This document shows positions 28,939 through 39,228 of a stretch of 64,000 nt of DNA, piece by piece. Source of the DNA: Bacteroidales bacterium (lineage in GTDB: Bacteria; Bacteroidota; Bacteroidia; Bacteroidales; JAFGXI01); the NCBI GenBank assembly GCA_016936665.1, contig JAFGXI010000032.1, forward strand, positions 16,536 through 80,535, read 5' to 3'. The translations under genes were made by a program, and so were the position numbers. The notes under the pieces were generated by a model. That model saw nothing but the letters and a program-made list of their open reading frames with translations. It was not told where the DNA came from and ran no database searches. The first letter of the stretch is position 1. Every line of letters starts with the position of its first letter.

Positions 28939-29385
28939 ATGTCTTTATTTGAGCAAATCAACCAAGATATTAAAACAGCAATGCTAGCTAAAGAAAAAGA
29001 AAAGCTAGAAGCATTAAGAGCAATAAAAGCGGCTTTTTTGATTGCAAAAACTGAAAAAGGAGAAGATCAATTAAGCGCTGAAAAGGAGATTTCTGTGATT
29101 CAAAAATTAGTTAAACAAAGAGAAGATTCTGCGGTTATCTATCAGCAAAATAATAGACCTGAGTTAGCTGAAAAAGAGCAAATCGAAGCCACTTATATAA
29201 AAGCTTATCTCCCTAAACAACTAAGCCGAGAAGAAATAGAAGAAGTAATAAAAAATATCATTTCCAGTGTTGGTGCTTCGGGAATGAAAGACATGGGAAA
29301 AGTAATGGGTGTTGCCAGTAAAGAATTAGCAGGTAAAGCCGATGGCAAAACAATCTCTGAGATTGTTAAACAACTTCTAGCTTAA
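28939..29385 (+). CDS. GatB/YqeY domain-containing protein
   Basis: 148 aa; KLVKQREDSAVIYQQNNRPELAEKEQIEATYIKAYLPKQLSREEI, MGKVMGVASKELAGKADGKTISEIVKQLL. Confidence 0.93.
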   Translation: MSLFEQINQDIKTAMLAKEKEKLEALRAIKAAFLIAKTEKGEDQLSAEKEISVIQKLVKQREDSAVIYQQNNRPELAEKEQIEATYIKAYLPKQLSREEIEEVIKNIISSVGASGMKDMGKVMGVASKELAGKADGKTISEIVKQLLA

Positions 29386-29879
29386 GAATTTTTAATTTTC
29401 TCAACAATATTGGTGGTAGAGTATCCTTTCGTTAATTCGATGGTAATTACTTTACCACCTTTCTTTTGAACAATATCGAAGCCAACCACTTCCTCAATTT
29501 TATAATCGTCACCTTTTACCAAAACATCGGGCTGAACGGTCTGAATCAGTTCATAAGGGGTATCTTCGTTAAACAGCACTACATAATCTATAAACGACAA
29601 AGATGCCATAAGCATGGCTCTGGATTTTTGGTCTTGCAAAGGACGTTTTGTTCCTTTAAGACGTTGAACAGATTCGTCGGTATTTAGTCCAAGAATAAAA
29701 ACATCGGCTAAATCGGCAGCCTTAGATAAATATTCGATATGTCCTAAGTGCACGAGATCGAAACAGCCATTCGAAAACACAACACTTTGCTCTTCGGCAC
29801 GAATTTGTGACAGTATTTTTTTAAGTTGATCTTGGTTTAAAATTTTATCTCTTATTCGATCGATGGTATTGCGTCGCAT
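29382..29879 (-). CDS. rfaE2: D-glycero-beta-D-manno-heptose 1-phosphate adenylyltransferase (RfaE2-type nucleotidyltransferase)
   Basis: VFSNGCFDLVHLGHIEYLSKA, GLNTDESVQRLKGTKRPLQ, VKGDDY. Confidence 0.9.
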   Translation of the reverse strand: MRRNTIDRIRDKILNQDQLKKILSQIRAEEQSVVFSNGCFDLVHLGHIEYLSKAADLADVFILGLNTDESVQRLKGTKRPLQDQKSRAMLMASLSFIDYVVLFNEDTPYELIQTVQPDVLVKGDDYKIEEVVGFDIVQKKGGKVITIELTKGYSTTNIVEKIKNS

Positions 29880-29890
29880 TGTATTTGGTT

Positions 29891-30880
29891 TTATCCTTTA
29901 TTTTTATGATTAAAAACCGGTAAAAGTATGGTTGTGATAGTCCCGACCACTAAAAGCATTATGGTTTGAGCGGCATGTACAATTAAAGCAAACGCTCTGG
30001 CATCTTGGTCGTTAATTCCTATTACAATTAAAGTACCTGCTACCATAAAATGCCAAGCTCCTATTCCTCCCTGAACGGGTGCTACCATTCCGTAACTGCC
30101 AATTACAAAAAATGCTAATCCTCCCCAAACAGAAATATCTTTAGTGCTTTCGAAAGCAAACACAGGCAAATAGGTTAGAAGAAAATATAAAACCCAAATT
30201 AAAAGAGTATAGAAAACAAATAAAAAGGGTTGTTTAAGCTTTCTGAACGACTGAACGCCTTGTAAAAAATCGTGTATTTTATGACCTATTTTTTGATAAA
30301 GTACAGATTGTTTAATTTTTTTTCGGAATATTAACAATAGTGCAATGCTCAATAAAAAGATTGCACCAAATACCGGCAACAACCATGAATTTATTTTCGC
30401 TTCGATATAATTTCTAACATCGGGGTTATTATTAATGAAATCGATAAAGACCTTTGTTTGCGTTAAAAACAAGATGATAGTCAACAAAAAAAGGATAAAT
30501 AAATCGATTAAACGCTCTAAAACAATGGTTCCAAAACTGGTACTGAACGGAATGCCTTCGTATTTTTTTAAAATCGTTGGTCTGGTTACTTCACCTAATC
30601 TGGGAACAGCAAGATTTGCAAAATAGGTACTCATAACTGCAAAAAAAGAATTCGAAAAACGTGGACGGTACCCAAATGGCTGCACCATTTTTTGCCATCG
30701 CAATGCTCTTATTACATGACTTAAAAGACCTGCTACTAACGACAATCCCAGCCATAAATAGTTGGTATGCTGCCAATTCTGTTTAAGCACATCGATGTCT
30801 TGATCTTTGTAAATCAACCAAAATAAAAAAAGCCCTACACTCAGAAAGATGAAGAACTTTAATATGTTGATAAACTTCAT
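29891..30880 (-). CDS. Flippase-like/lysylphosphatidylglycerol synthase TM domain protein (UPF0104)
   Basis: Multi-TM; RALRWQKMVQPFGYRP, VPRLGEVTRPTILKKYEGIPFSTSFGTIVLERLIDL. Confidence 0.87.
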   Translation of the reverse strand: MKFINILKFFIFLSVGLFLFWLIYKDQDIDVLKQNWQHTNYLWLGLSLVAGLLSHVIRALRWQKMVQPFGYRPRFSNSFFAVMSTYFANLAVPRLGEVTRPTILKKYEGIPFSTSFGTIVLERLIDLFILFLLTIILFLTQTKVFIDFINNNPDVRNYIEAKINSWLLPVFGAIFLLSIALLLIFRKKIKQSVLYQKIGHKIHDFLQGVQSFRKLKQPFLFVFYTLLIWVLYFLLTYLPVFAFESTKDISVWGGLAFFVIGSYGMVAPVQGGIGAWHFMVAGTLIVIGINDQDARAFALIVHAAQTIMLLVVGTITTILLPVFNHKNKG

Positions 30881-30889
30881 TTAATTAGA

Positions 30890-31243
30890 TTATTTTACAA
30901 GCGTATTTGTTGCTGTGTCGGGAAAAACCAAGCTTGGTTTAAATTGTTTAGCTTCTTCGAAATCGATACAAGCATATGCTATGATGATGACCACATCGCC
31001 AACAGCTGCTTTACGAGCAGCAGGGCCATTTAAACAGATTTCGCCTTTCCCTCTTTCTCCTTTTATCACGTAAGTTTCTAATCGCTCGCCATTGTTGATA
31101 TTAACTATTTGAACTTTTTCGTTTTCGATGATATTGGCCGCTTCCATTAAATTTTCGTCGATGGTAATGCTTCCAACGTATTGAAGATTGGCTTCCGTGA
31201 TAGTTACTTTATGGATTTTCGATTTTACAACTTCTATATTCAT
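30890..31243 (-). CDS. panD: Aspartate 1-decarboxylase
   Basis: [23 protein letters not shown] (Gly-Ser cleavage site), [21 protein letters not shown]. Confidence 0.96.
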   Translation of the reverse strand: MNIEVVKSKIHKVTITEANLQYVGSITIDENLMEAANIIENEKVQIVNINNGERLETYVIKGERGKGEICLNGPAARKAAVGDVVIIIAYACIDFEEAKQFKPSLVFPDTATNTLVK

Positions 31244-31332
31244 TTGACAACTTATTTCCCTATTATCAAAATTTTTACTCTATAACTCTGAATTACAAAG
31301 CATTACTTTGAAATTCTCTTCTTTAAAAAACC

Positions 31333-32178
31333 TTACAAATTAAATACAATATTATCTATTAGCCTAACTTTTCCACAAAAAACGGCTACACAGGCCACAA
31401 TTTTTTGATCAGTTTGCCAACTGTTTAGCGGTTTTAGTTCAAGATCGTCAACAATTTCGCAATATTCTGGTTTTAATCCATCGATCTGAACAAGCGATTC
31501 AAACATTTTTTGTTTTAAACTTTGCGGACTGTAGTCTCTATAATTTGACTTTGCTTCCAACAAAATTTTATAAATATTGGCAGCTTGACCCTTTTCTTTT
31601 TCTGTTAATCGCTGATTACGCGAACTCATTGCTAAACCGCTCTGTTCGCGAATTATAGGACATGCAATAATTTCGATTGGCATTTTAAGTTGATGCACCA
31701 GACTTTTAATTATGACGTATTGCTGAAAATCTTTCTGCCCAAAAAATACCTTATCGGGATGAACAGCGTCGAACAGTTTAGAGACAATTTGAGCCACTCC
31801 ATTAAAATGACCGGGGCGATGTGCACCCTCCATAACTGTTTCTAAATTGCCAAAATTAAATTGTCTTTGATCTTGTTCCGGGTACATTTCGTTCAGTTCC
31901 GGCAAAAACAACAGATCGCAAGCAATCGATTCTAACATAGCAATATCCTTAGCATCCGAACGTGGATATTTATCAAAATCTTCCGGATCGTTAAATTGTG
32001 TAGGATTAACAAAAATACTACAAACCGTATAATCGCAATGTTGTTTAGACTGTTCAATTAAAGACAAATGACCTTGATGCAATGCTCCCATTGTAGGAAC
32101 AAAACCGATCTGTTTGCCTTGTTTTTTTATCGATTGTATATGCGATTTTAACGCCTCTTTATGTGCAATAATTTTCAT
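31333..32178 (-). CDS. panC: Pantoate--beta-alanine ligase
   Basis: GFVPTMGALHQGHLSLI, FVNPTQFNDPEDFDKYPR, FFGQKDFQQYVIIK, MSSRNQRL. Confidence 0.96.
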   Translation of the reverse strand: MKIIAHKEALKSHIQSIKKQGKQIGFVPTMGALHQGHLSLIEQSKQHCDYTVCSIFVNPTQFNDPEDFDKYPRSDAKDIAMLESIACDLLFLPELNEMYPEQDQRQFNFGNLETVMEGAHRPGHFNGVAQIVSKLFDAVHPDKVFFGQKDFQQYVIIKSLVHQLKMPIEIIACPIIREQSGLAMSSRNQRLTEKEKGQAANIYKILLEAKSNYRDYSPQSLKQKMFESLVQIDGLKPEYCEIVDDLELKPLNSWQTDQKIVACVAVFCGKVRLIDNIVFNL

Positions 32179-32254
32179 GCTTCGACGAATCTTTAAAGTC
32201 GCGCAAAGAAATGTAAAATTTTTATAAGTTTTTGCATATAACAGTCCGCTATTA

Positions 32255-33931
32255 TTATTCTATCGCCTTTTTTATTTGTCCTTCTTCCGACTGACCAACT
32301 AATATCGATTGGTAACGGTGCGAATCACTAAGAATTTCTAGTGCTTTTTGAACCGCTTTGTCTTTAGCAACCATGTTTTGAATGGCGCCTTTCTGGAAAT
32401 AATATCGGCCTACAATTTCTTGTTCAATTAATTTAATAATCTGTGATTTAAATGTCTCCAAATCTTTATTTTGATCGTTGGCTAAGTCGGCTTTTAACCG
32501 ATCGAATGTTGCTTGCGAATGTTCGTAATAGTTTTCCTCTTTCGCTATTTCGATTAACTCGTCCAATTTGTGCGCACAATACGATTCGCAACTTAAATCT
32601 CTATTGGCAATCCACGTTTTAAAGTCGTCGTAATCTGCAAATCGATAATCCCTTGCCGGAGCAATACTATCGTGTTTTAAACAATATTGAGTAGCATAAT
32701 CGAAAATATGATTTTGTGCAACCAAACTATATGCGATATTACTCATGGTTTCCGGTTCTTCTTTGATGTCGGGTAAAATTCCGCCCCCATCGTACACAAT
32801 TCTATTGTTAGCGGTTCGGTATTCTGTGATTAGAGAATCGGGCACTTTGCCAACACTTCCATCTTCGTTTCTGTGCGAATAATCTAAAGCTTGAATACAC
32901 CGACCACTCGGGATGTAGTACTTTGCTGTTGTTACTTTTAACTGGCTGTTGTAGCTTAAAGGGCGTGTTGCTTGCACCAAACCTTTACCAAAAGTTCGGG
33001 TTCCAACAATTACAGCTCTATCTAAATCTTGCATCGCCCCAGAAACAATCTCGGAAGCAGAAGCCGAGCCACTATTTACTAAAATAACCATAGGAACATC
33101 CGGAAATGCAGCTGCATTCTTGGTTATGTATGTTTTGTCCCATTGCGAAACACGACCTTTAGTAGCTACAACTTCATTGCCTTTTTCGACAAACAAATTT
33201 ACAATATTAACCGACTCAATTAACAAACCACCGGGGTTGCCTCTTAAATCGAAAACCATCGATTTTGCGCCTTGTTGATGTAAAATATGCGCTGCTTCTT
33301 TTACTTCTTTCGAAGCCGATTGTGTAAAACTCGACAACAGAAAATATCCAACACTATCATTCAACATACCATAGTAAGGGACAGCATCGATGCTGATTTT
33401 TTCGCGTGTAACCCGAATAATCTGCTCTTGCTCTGTACCCGGGCGTTGTATGGTTAAACTGACCTGCGAACCGGGTTCTCCCTTCAGTAGCTCACTCATA
33501 TCTTCGGTGCTTTTACCTTTCACATCGATATTATCGATCATTTTAACAAGATCGCCGGCTCTTAAACCTGCTTTGGCCGCCGGAAAATTCTCGTAAGGTT
33601 CGGTAATCACAACATATTCACCATCTTTTCTAATCATTGCGCCAATGCCACCGTATTGCCCTGTAGTCATGAATTTAAAATCTTCCATTTGGCTTTCCGG
33701 AATATAAACAGTGTAAGGATCAAGTTTTTGCAACATTGCATCGATAGCCGTCTTCACCATTTGTTCAGGATCTGTCTCATCGACATAAATCATATTCATT
33801 TCGCGAAACAAACTATAAAATATATCGAGGTTTTTGGCAATGGCAAAGTTGTCGTCTTTAAATGCCCAAAAGAGCAAAGTAGACAAGGCGACGACCGCTA
33901 TAATAATATAATTACGAATTTGACGAATCAT
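32255..33931 (-). CDS. S41 family C-terminal processing peptidase (CtpA-like)
   Basis: PDZ domain, DLRGNPGGLL, ILVNSGSASASEIVSGAMQDL, GTRTFGKGLVQ. Confidence 0.94.
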   Translation of the reverse strand: MIRQIRNYIIIAVVALSTLLFWAFKDDNFAIAKNLDIFYSLFREMNMIYVDETDPEQMVKTAIDAMLQKLDPYTVYIPESQMEDFKFMTTGQYGGIGAMIRKDGEYVVITEPYENFPAAKAGLRAGDLVKMIDNIDVKGKSTEDMSELLKGEPGSQVSLTIQRPGTEQEQIIRVTREKISIDAVPYYGMLNDSVGYFLLSSFTQSASKEVKEAAHILHQQGAKSMVFDLRGNPGGLLIESVNIVNLFVEKGNEVVATKGRVSQWDKTYITKNAAAFPDVPMVILVNSGSASASEIVSGAMQDLDRAVIVGTRTFGKGLVQATRPLSYNSQLKVTTAKYYIPSGRCIQALDYSHRNEDGSVGKVPDSLITEYRTANNRIVYDGGGILPDIKEEPETMSNIAYSLVAQNHIFDYATQYCLKHDSIAPARDYRFADYDDFKTWIANRDLSCESYCAHKLDELIEIAKEENYYEHSQATFDRLKADLANDQNKDLETFKSQIIKLIEQEIVGRYYFQKGAIQNMVAKDKAVQKALEILSDSHRYQSILVGQSEEGQIKKAIE

Positions 33932-34511
33932 TTTTATATGTTGAATTTGAAAGGTTCTTAATTATTTTCTGTAAAGATACTACTATTTTTTGTTCTATTT
34001 CGGCATAGCTATTTTCCTCCTTTCCTATGTATATTATTGCCATAGTCAATTGCAATTGATTTTTAGACAAGAACGAATACAAGATTGATTTATTTAATCT
34101 ATAGGCTTCCTTCATTCTTCGCCTTAATCGGTTTCTTTTCACAGCTCTTTTAAAATTTCTTTTAGGTACTGTGAAAAGCGTTTGAGCCGAGGTAGATGCA
34201 TCTAAGATTTCTATGCGATAAATTATTTTGATAGGATAAGATGTAACACTTTTACCTTGAGAAAATAAATTACCGATTAGCTTTTCGAGCGATAAAATTT
34301 CGCTTTTAGATAGGCTGAAAGGTTTGTTTACAGACGGAAGGTTTTGTAATTGCAGCATACAATCGTCGCAAATTTGAAGATTGGCAATTTGATTTTGTAT
34401 AAAAATACGTGTGTCGAAAGCGATGTTTCCTCCGGATGGTAGAGTTAAACTCCTGAGGCTTTGCATCTCCTTTCCGCACCAATCGCAATATGTCGATTGA
34501 GATTCGCTCAT
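33912..34511 (-). CDS. rnpA: Ribonuclease P protein component with N-terminal CxxC...CxxC extension
   Basis: C-terminal part: FSLSKSEILSLEKLIGNLFSQGKSVTSYPIKIIYR...VPKRNFKRAVKRNRLRRRMKEAYRLNK (RnpA). N-terminal ~65 aa: MSESQSTYCDWCGKEM...LQICDDC. Confidence 0.88.
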   Translation of the reverse strand: MSESQSTYCDWCGKEMQSLRSLTLPSGGNIAFDTRIFIQNQIANLQICDDCMLQLQNLPSVNKPFSLSKSEILSLEKLIGNLFSQGKSVTSYPIKIIYRIEILDASTSAQTLFTVPKRNFKRAVKRNRLRRRMKEAYRLNKSILYSFLSKNQLQLTMAIIYIGKEENSYAEIEQKIVVSLQKIIKNLSNSTYKNDSSNS

Positions 34512-34894
34512 TAACGGCTCATTGTAATACTTACATTTCTTATTTTACCGTTCAACGGAGGATTCATTTTTGAAACCTTCACTTTTACAAATCGAATCTG
34601 ATCGGGAAATTCAATGTAAATAGCATTAATAATTCTATCGGCAATGTTTTCTAAAAGAGCCGATTTCACTTTCATCTCTTCTTTAATAAGATTATATATT
34701 TCTTGGTAATTAACCGCATCTGCGATATCGTCTGAGGCAGCGGCTGCTTCGAGACTGGTTTCTATTGTAATGTCGATGATAAAATCGTTCCCTACAACAC
34801 GTTCTTCTGCAAAATGCCCATGATAGGCATAAAACTCCATGCCTTCGATTTGAATTAAACCCATATACTTTAAATTATTCTGCAAAGTTAACAA
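34511..34894 (-). CDS. folB: Dihydroneopterin aldolase
   Basis: IQIEGMEFYAYHGHFAEERVVGNDFIIDI, NYQEIYNLIKEEM, LLENIADRI. Confidence 0.92.
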   Translation of the reverse strand: MLTLQNNLKYMGLIQIEGMEFYAYHGHFAEERVVGNDFIIDITIETSLEAAAASDDIADAVNYQEIYNLIKEEMKVKSALLENIADRIINAIYIEFPDQIRFVKVKVSKMNPPLNGKIRNVSITMSR

Positions 34895-35141
34895 TTCGCT
34901 AACAAGACTTAAATAGTTAATCGATTAATTATTTCCAATCGTAGATTTCACGTAATGAGATTCCGTTTTAAAAAAAGGCTATTTTTTAACCTCCATTTGA
35001 TATCCAAAGTAATATTTATAGCGCAATATTTTTTTAAGATGGATTATTACAGGTTTAAACACAGCCTTTTAACCATATAAAAAACAGCTGGCCTTCTATC
35101 CCTCTAGCGCTCTTATACAGCGTGCTGAATATAACAAAAGC

Positions 35142-35170
35142 AAAAGGCTCCTCAAACAGAAGAGCCTTCT
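35142..35170 (-). terminator. Terminator downstream of the 35191-36282 lipoprotein gene
   Basis: aaggctc...gagcctt stem followed on the minus transcript by a U-rich tract. Confidence 0.65.
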
Positions 35171-35190
35171 TATTATTAGCATAGGATTTT

Positions 35191-36282
35191 TTATTCGAAC
35201 ACTACACTTAAATTGGCTATTTCGTAGGGATTGTAAGGGGTTAGCAAGCTAATTCTTGACGTAATTGCATCGTAATCCGACGATGGTGCTGTTCCTCCTT
35301 GAACAAAACCATAACGATTGAAAAAGCCGGGGGCTTCGGTATTGTATAAAAATCGATCGATATCTTCTTGCGCATAGCCTAAAGTGCCTATTTGAGTACT
35401 AAATACAGTCTGCAAAGCATTATCGACTAAAATCGCAGAACGGCTGTAAGTATTTAAGTCATTAGAAGGTAAGCCAACTTCAGCAACTCCTATGTCGCTA
35501 CTTTCTACGGAACTGGCTACAAAAGCCCAATCGAAGCCTGTTTCATTGGTAAAGAAATTAGCATTAGGGTGGTCTGAGTTACCATACACATCGATAATAT
35601 CGCTATTTTTCCCGACAAACATTTTTAAATTTTTCATATAATATGGGTCTGCATTCAAGTTATTTAAATTCGCAATACTAACCACCATGTGTTTTTCGTA
35701 GTTTGAAGTAGCTACTTCGCTATACTCAATTTTAAAAATAGCATTCATTTGGTTTAAATTCTCATCTCTATTGATGTTATAGGGCTTCAGAATAGCCACG
35801 CCTTCGATTGGTTGACGATTCCAGAATATTTGCAAACCTTTGCCCTCGTCGGCATTTGTTGTAGATTGAGCATCGCTAATCGTCATCGAAAACTCGAATT
35901 GTTGTCCTTCATATGATTGTTCTTCCAAAACCACTAAATTTTTTTCTCTTTGGTCTTCGTCGCTGGTATAAGTTAGGTTCATAGCATGATTAATTTGATA
36001 AACCGAAATTACACCAATAATTGATTCTACAATGGTTGCTGCGCCTTCGCCAATGGCAATAAAATTTCTTAAATGTCCATAGATTTCGTTGCCATTTAAA
36101 GTATCGGACTGCGTCGATTTATTGGCCAACTGGCTACTTATCGAGTTTGGCACATCGATGCTAAACTGAGAAGGTAAGATCGATTGATCGTTGTTTGTCG
36201 GATCGTCTTCTTTAACGCAAGAGCTTAAAACAAAACCTAAACTTAAAATAATTGCTAGTAATTTGTAACCGAATGTTTTCAT
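35191..36282 (-). CDS. Uncharacterised lipoprotein
   Basis: Signal peptide with lipobox VLSSC; 363 aa; no family recognised. Confidence 0.8.
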   Translation of the reverse strand: MKTFGYKLLAIILSLGFVLSSCVKEDDPTNNDQSILPSQFSIDVPNSISSQLANKSTQSDTLNGNEIYGHLRNFIAIGEGAATIVESIIGVISVYQINHAMNLTYTSDEDQREKNLVVLEEQSYEGQQFEFSMTISDAQSTTNADEGKGLQIFWNRQPIEGVAILKPYNINRDENLNQMNAIFKIEYSEVATSNYEKHMVVSIANLNNLNADPYYMKNLKMFVGKNSDIIDVYGNSDHPNANFFTNETGFDWAFVASSVESSDIGVAEVGLPSNDLNTYSRSAILVDNALQTVFSTQIGTLGYAQEDIDRFLYNTEAPGFFNRYGFVQGGTAPSSDYDAITSRISLLTPYNPYEIANLSVVFE

Positions 36283-36426
36283 GATATATTATTTTTTATT
36301 TGTTTACTTGTTTACACTCATAAAACACGACAAACGTATTTTACCCCTACATCGAAATAAAAAATTAAATTCCGGAATATTGAGCTGTTGCATAAAGAAT
36401 ATTGAAGTACGTTTTATAAAATATTA

Positions 36427-36434
36427 TATCTTTG
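36427..36434 (+). promoter_or_regulatory. Putative Bacteroidota -7 element (TATCTTTG) upstream of mqnC
   Basis: Matches TAnnTTTG; a TTG lies about 22 nt upstream (36402-36404). Confidence 0.5.
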
Positions 36435-36466
36435 TTCTGTTTATAAAGACTGAATTAAAATAAGAC

Positions 36467-37558
36467 ATGAGTTCACCATCAGATATATACCAGAAAGTTT
36501 TAAACCTAAATTTTTTAAGCCACGAAGAAGCCATGGAACTTTACCAAAATGCGGCAACTCCTGACTTAATGTTTTTAGCCAACGAGATTCGAAAGAAATT
36601 AACACCGGAAGGGATCGTCGGATGGCAAATCGATCGGAATGTGAATATTACCAATGTTTGTGTGGCTCAGTGTAAATTTTGTAATTTTTATCGCAGAGCC
36701 AATGCTCCAGACACTTATATTACGACCATCGAAGAATATAAAACCAAAATAGACGAGTTGTACGAAATCGGAGGCAGACAGGTGTTGCTACAAGGGGGAT
36801 TGCACCCTAAATTAGGCTTAGCTTTTTACGAAGATTTATTTTCAAGTTTAAAATCATTATATCCCGATTTAAAACTTCACGCACTTGGGCCGGCAGAAAT
36901 ACATCATATCGCCAGAAAAGAACGCATGAGTTATACCGAAGTTTTAACAGCCTTACGCAATTCGGGTTTGGATAGCTTACCGGGTGCCGGAGCAGAAATA
37001 TTAACAGATCGTGTTCGAAGCATTGTTTCCAAAGGAAAATGTAACTCCAAACAATGGCTCGATGTAATGAGAGCTGCTCACCAAATGGACATGCTCACAT
37101 CGGCAACCATGATGTTTGGCCATATAGAAACTATCGATGAGCGTATTACACATTTGCTTTCCATCAGAGATGTACAAGCAGAAAAACCTGAAGGTAGCAC
37201 CGGATTTATCTCATTTATTCCGTGGCCTTTTCAAGACGAAGGAACTGAACTTAAAAATGAACAAGGCGTGACCAACACGATATTAGCTGAAGAGTATATT
37301 CGTACAATAGCGATGAGTAGAATTTTACTTCCTAACATTAAAAATATTCAAGCTTCATGGTTAACTGTAGGAACCGAAGTAGGTAAAATTTGTTTACATG
37401 CAGGAGCGAACGATTTTGGCTCAATTATGATTGAAGAAAATGTTGTATCGGTAGCCGGAGCTAGTTATAACCACGACAAAAACTCTATACAAGTTGCCAT
37501 TCAAGAAGCTGGTTTCACTCCTAAGTTAAGAAATCAGAGATACGAGTATTTAAACTAA
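36467..37558 (+). CDS. mqnC: Cyclic dehypoxanthine futalosine synthase (radical SAM)
   Basis: GWQIDRNVNITNVCVAQCKFCNFYR, LLQGGLHPKLGLAFYEDL, HALGPAEI, LPGAGAEILTDRVR. Confidence 0.88.
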   Translation: MSSPSDIYQKVLNLNFLSHEEAMELYQNAATPDLMFLANEIRKKLTPEGIVGWQIDRNVNITNVCVAQCKFCNFYRRANAPDTYITTIEEYKTKIDELYEIGGRQVLLQGGLHPKLGLAFYEDLFSSLKSLYPDLKLHALGPAEIHHIARKERMSYTEVLTALRNSGLDSLPGAGAEILTDRVRSIVSKGKCNSKQWLDVMRAAHQMDMLTSATMMFGHIETIDERITHLLSIRDVQAEKPEGSTGFISFIPWPFQDEGTELKNEQGVTNTILAEEYIRTIAMSRILLPNIKNIQASWLTVGTEVGKICLHAGANDFGSIMIEENVVSVAGASYNHDKNSIQVAIQEAGFTPKLRNQRYEYLN

Positions 37559-39228
37559 TCTTCTTTTAAATTTTCGCTGATTTCATCAACACCACCAATA
37601 ATGTTGTATTGATGAGCGATAGCCACGGCTCCGGCTCTTCCGTTAACCAATAATTTGGAGTAAATCCTACGTAAGTGCGTTTTTATAGTGGCTTTCGAAA
37701 CAAATAATTTATCGGCTAACTGATTGTCGGTCCAGCCTAGTGCCAAATAAGAAAGCACTTCCATTTCTCTCTGGCTTAGCTGCAATAATTCGGAAGGCAA
37801 TTCTGTTTTTTTCTTTTCGGCATACACTTTTTGCAAAACCTCTGTTTTATCTTTCAACGCTTCGTCGAGCACTTTTTTATCGCGATGCAAAGCATTGTTT
37901 TGTTTTGCTATAAGCGCATTTTGTCCTTTAAGGAGGATATTGATTCTTCTTTTCTGAAAGTAAGCAAAGGCAATAAGCAACAGACCAATAGTGACTAAAA
38001 CAATTAATATAATATAAAACCGAATGGTTGACTCTTTCTGTTTTATCTGTAATTCTTGTTTTTCCAGTTCGAACTGCTGTTTCTGAATTTCTTTTTCTTT
38101 TTTCTCGGTGTCGTACTTCGTTAGTAGCTCCTGTAGCTTTTTTTCTTTTTCAACGTTGAATAAACTATCGTGGTAATTCTGAAAAGTTTCGTGATAGAAT
38201 AGTGCTTTATCCAGTTGATTTTGTTTTTTGTATACTTGATAAAGTTTTAAACTAGAGCTCTCAACGTTTTTAATATTACCATCTTTATATGCAATTTCGT
38301 AAGCTTGAGTAAAAACGTTTTTAGCATCAAGAAAATTGGATAATGCAACGTAACAATCACCAATTTTAATTAAAGCTAAAGCTTCTTCGTTTTTATTATT
38401 AGTTTCTTGAAATATTTTAATGGCATCTTCCATATACTTAATGGATTCTAGGTAATCGCCTTTATTGTAATGGGCTTCGGCAATATTTCCAATACTCTGA
38501 GCAATGCCTCTTTTATAATTAAAGTTTTTATAAATTTCTAAGGCATTATTAAAGTTATTGATGGCTTTATCATAAGATTTATCCCCATCTCGATAAACAA
38601 CTCCAATATTCATATAAACCGTGGCCAGCCCTCCTTGGTTATCGAGTTTTTTGAACAATTCGCCGGCTTTAGTATAATTGTCTAATGCATTTTTATAGTC
38701 GTGTATGCTCAAATACAAATTCCCAATCGTTCCGTAAACTAAAGACATCCCGTCAAGATTGTTGAGTGCTTCGAATATTTGAAGCGATTTTAAATAGTAC
38801 AACAAGGCTTGTTCCGATTCGCTTTCGTAGTTATAAGAATTACCAATATTGCCATAAGTACGCGCCAAATTTACGGAGTCGCTAACAGATACAAGCAAGG
38901 CTTTCTCGAAATAGGTTCTTGCTTTTCTGTAATCGCCACGTTCGTTATATAATATACCAATATCGCTGGCTGTTCTAAAAATTCTATAGTTATCGTTTAA
39001 GTTCTCAGAAATCTTTAACGACTGCTCGGCATAAACCAAGGCTGTATTGGGTTCGGAATACATTAATTCATTTACAATATTCGACAATACATCTACTTTA
39101 TTGGTATCGTCGAATTCTATCTTTTCAAGAACTACTTTAAGGCTATCGATAAGTGTGCCTTGAGCGAAAGTTGAATAAGATGTAAAAACTATAACAATAA
39201 AAAGCAATTTTCTAAAATTGTTCATCAT
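37555..39228 (-). CDS. TPR repeat / TM / LuxR-type HTH transcriptional regulator
   Basis: Multiple TPRs, TM FYIILIVLVTIGLLLIAFAYF, C-terminal LSQREMEVLSYLALGWTDNQLADKLFVSKATIKTHLRRIYSKLLVNGRAGAV. Confidence 0.92.
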   Translation of the reverse strand: MMNNFRKLLFIVIVFTSYSTFAQGTLIDSLKVVLEKIEFDDTNKVDVLSNIVNELMYSEPNTALVYAEQSLKISENLNDNYRIFRTASDIGILYNERGDYRKARTYFEKALLVSVSDSVNLARTYGNIGNSYNYESESEQALLYYLKSLQIFEALNNLDGMSLVYGTIGNLYLSIHDYKNALDNYTKAGELFKKLDNQGGLATVYMNIGVVYRDGDKSYDKAINNFNNALEIYKNFNYKRGIAQSIGNIAEAHYNKGDYLESIKYMEDAIKIFQETNNKNEEALALIKIGDCYVALSNFLDAKNVFTQAYEIAYKDGNIKNVESSSLKLYQVYKKQNQLDKALFYHETFQNYHDSLFNVEKEKKLQELLTKYDTEKKEKEIQKQQFELEKQELQIKQKESTIRFYIILIVLVTIGLLLIAFAYFQKRRINILLKGQNALIAKQNNALHRDKKVLDEALKDKTEVLQKVYAEKKKTELPSELLQLSQREMEVLSYLALGWTDNQLADKLFVSKATIKTHLRRIYSKLLVNGRAGAVAIAHQYNIIGGVDEISENLKED

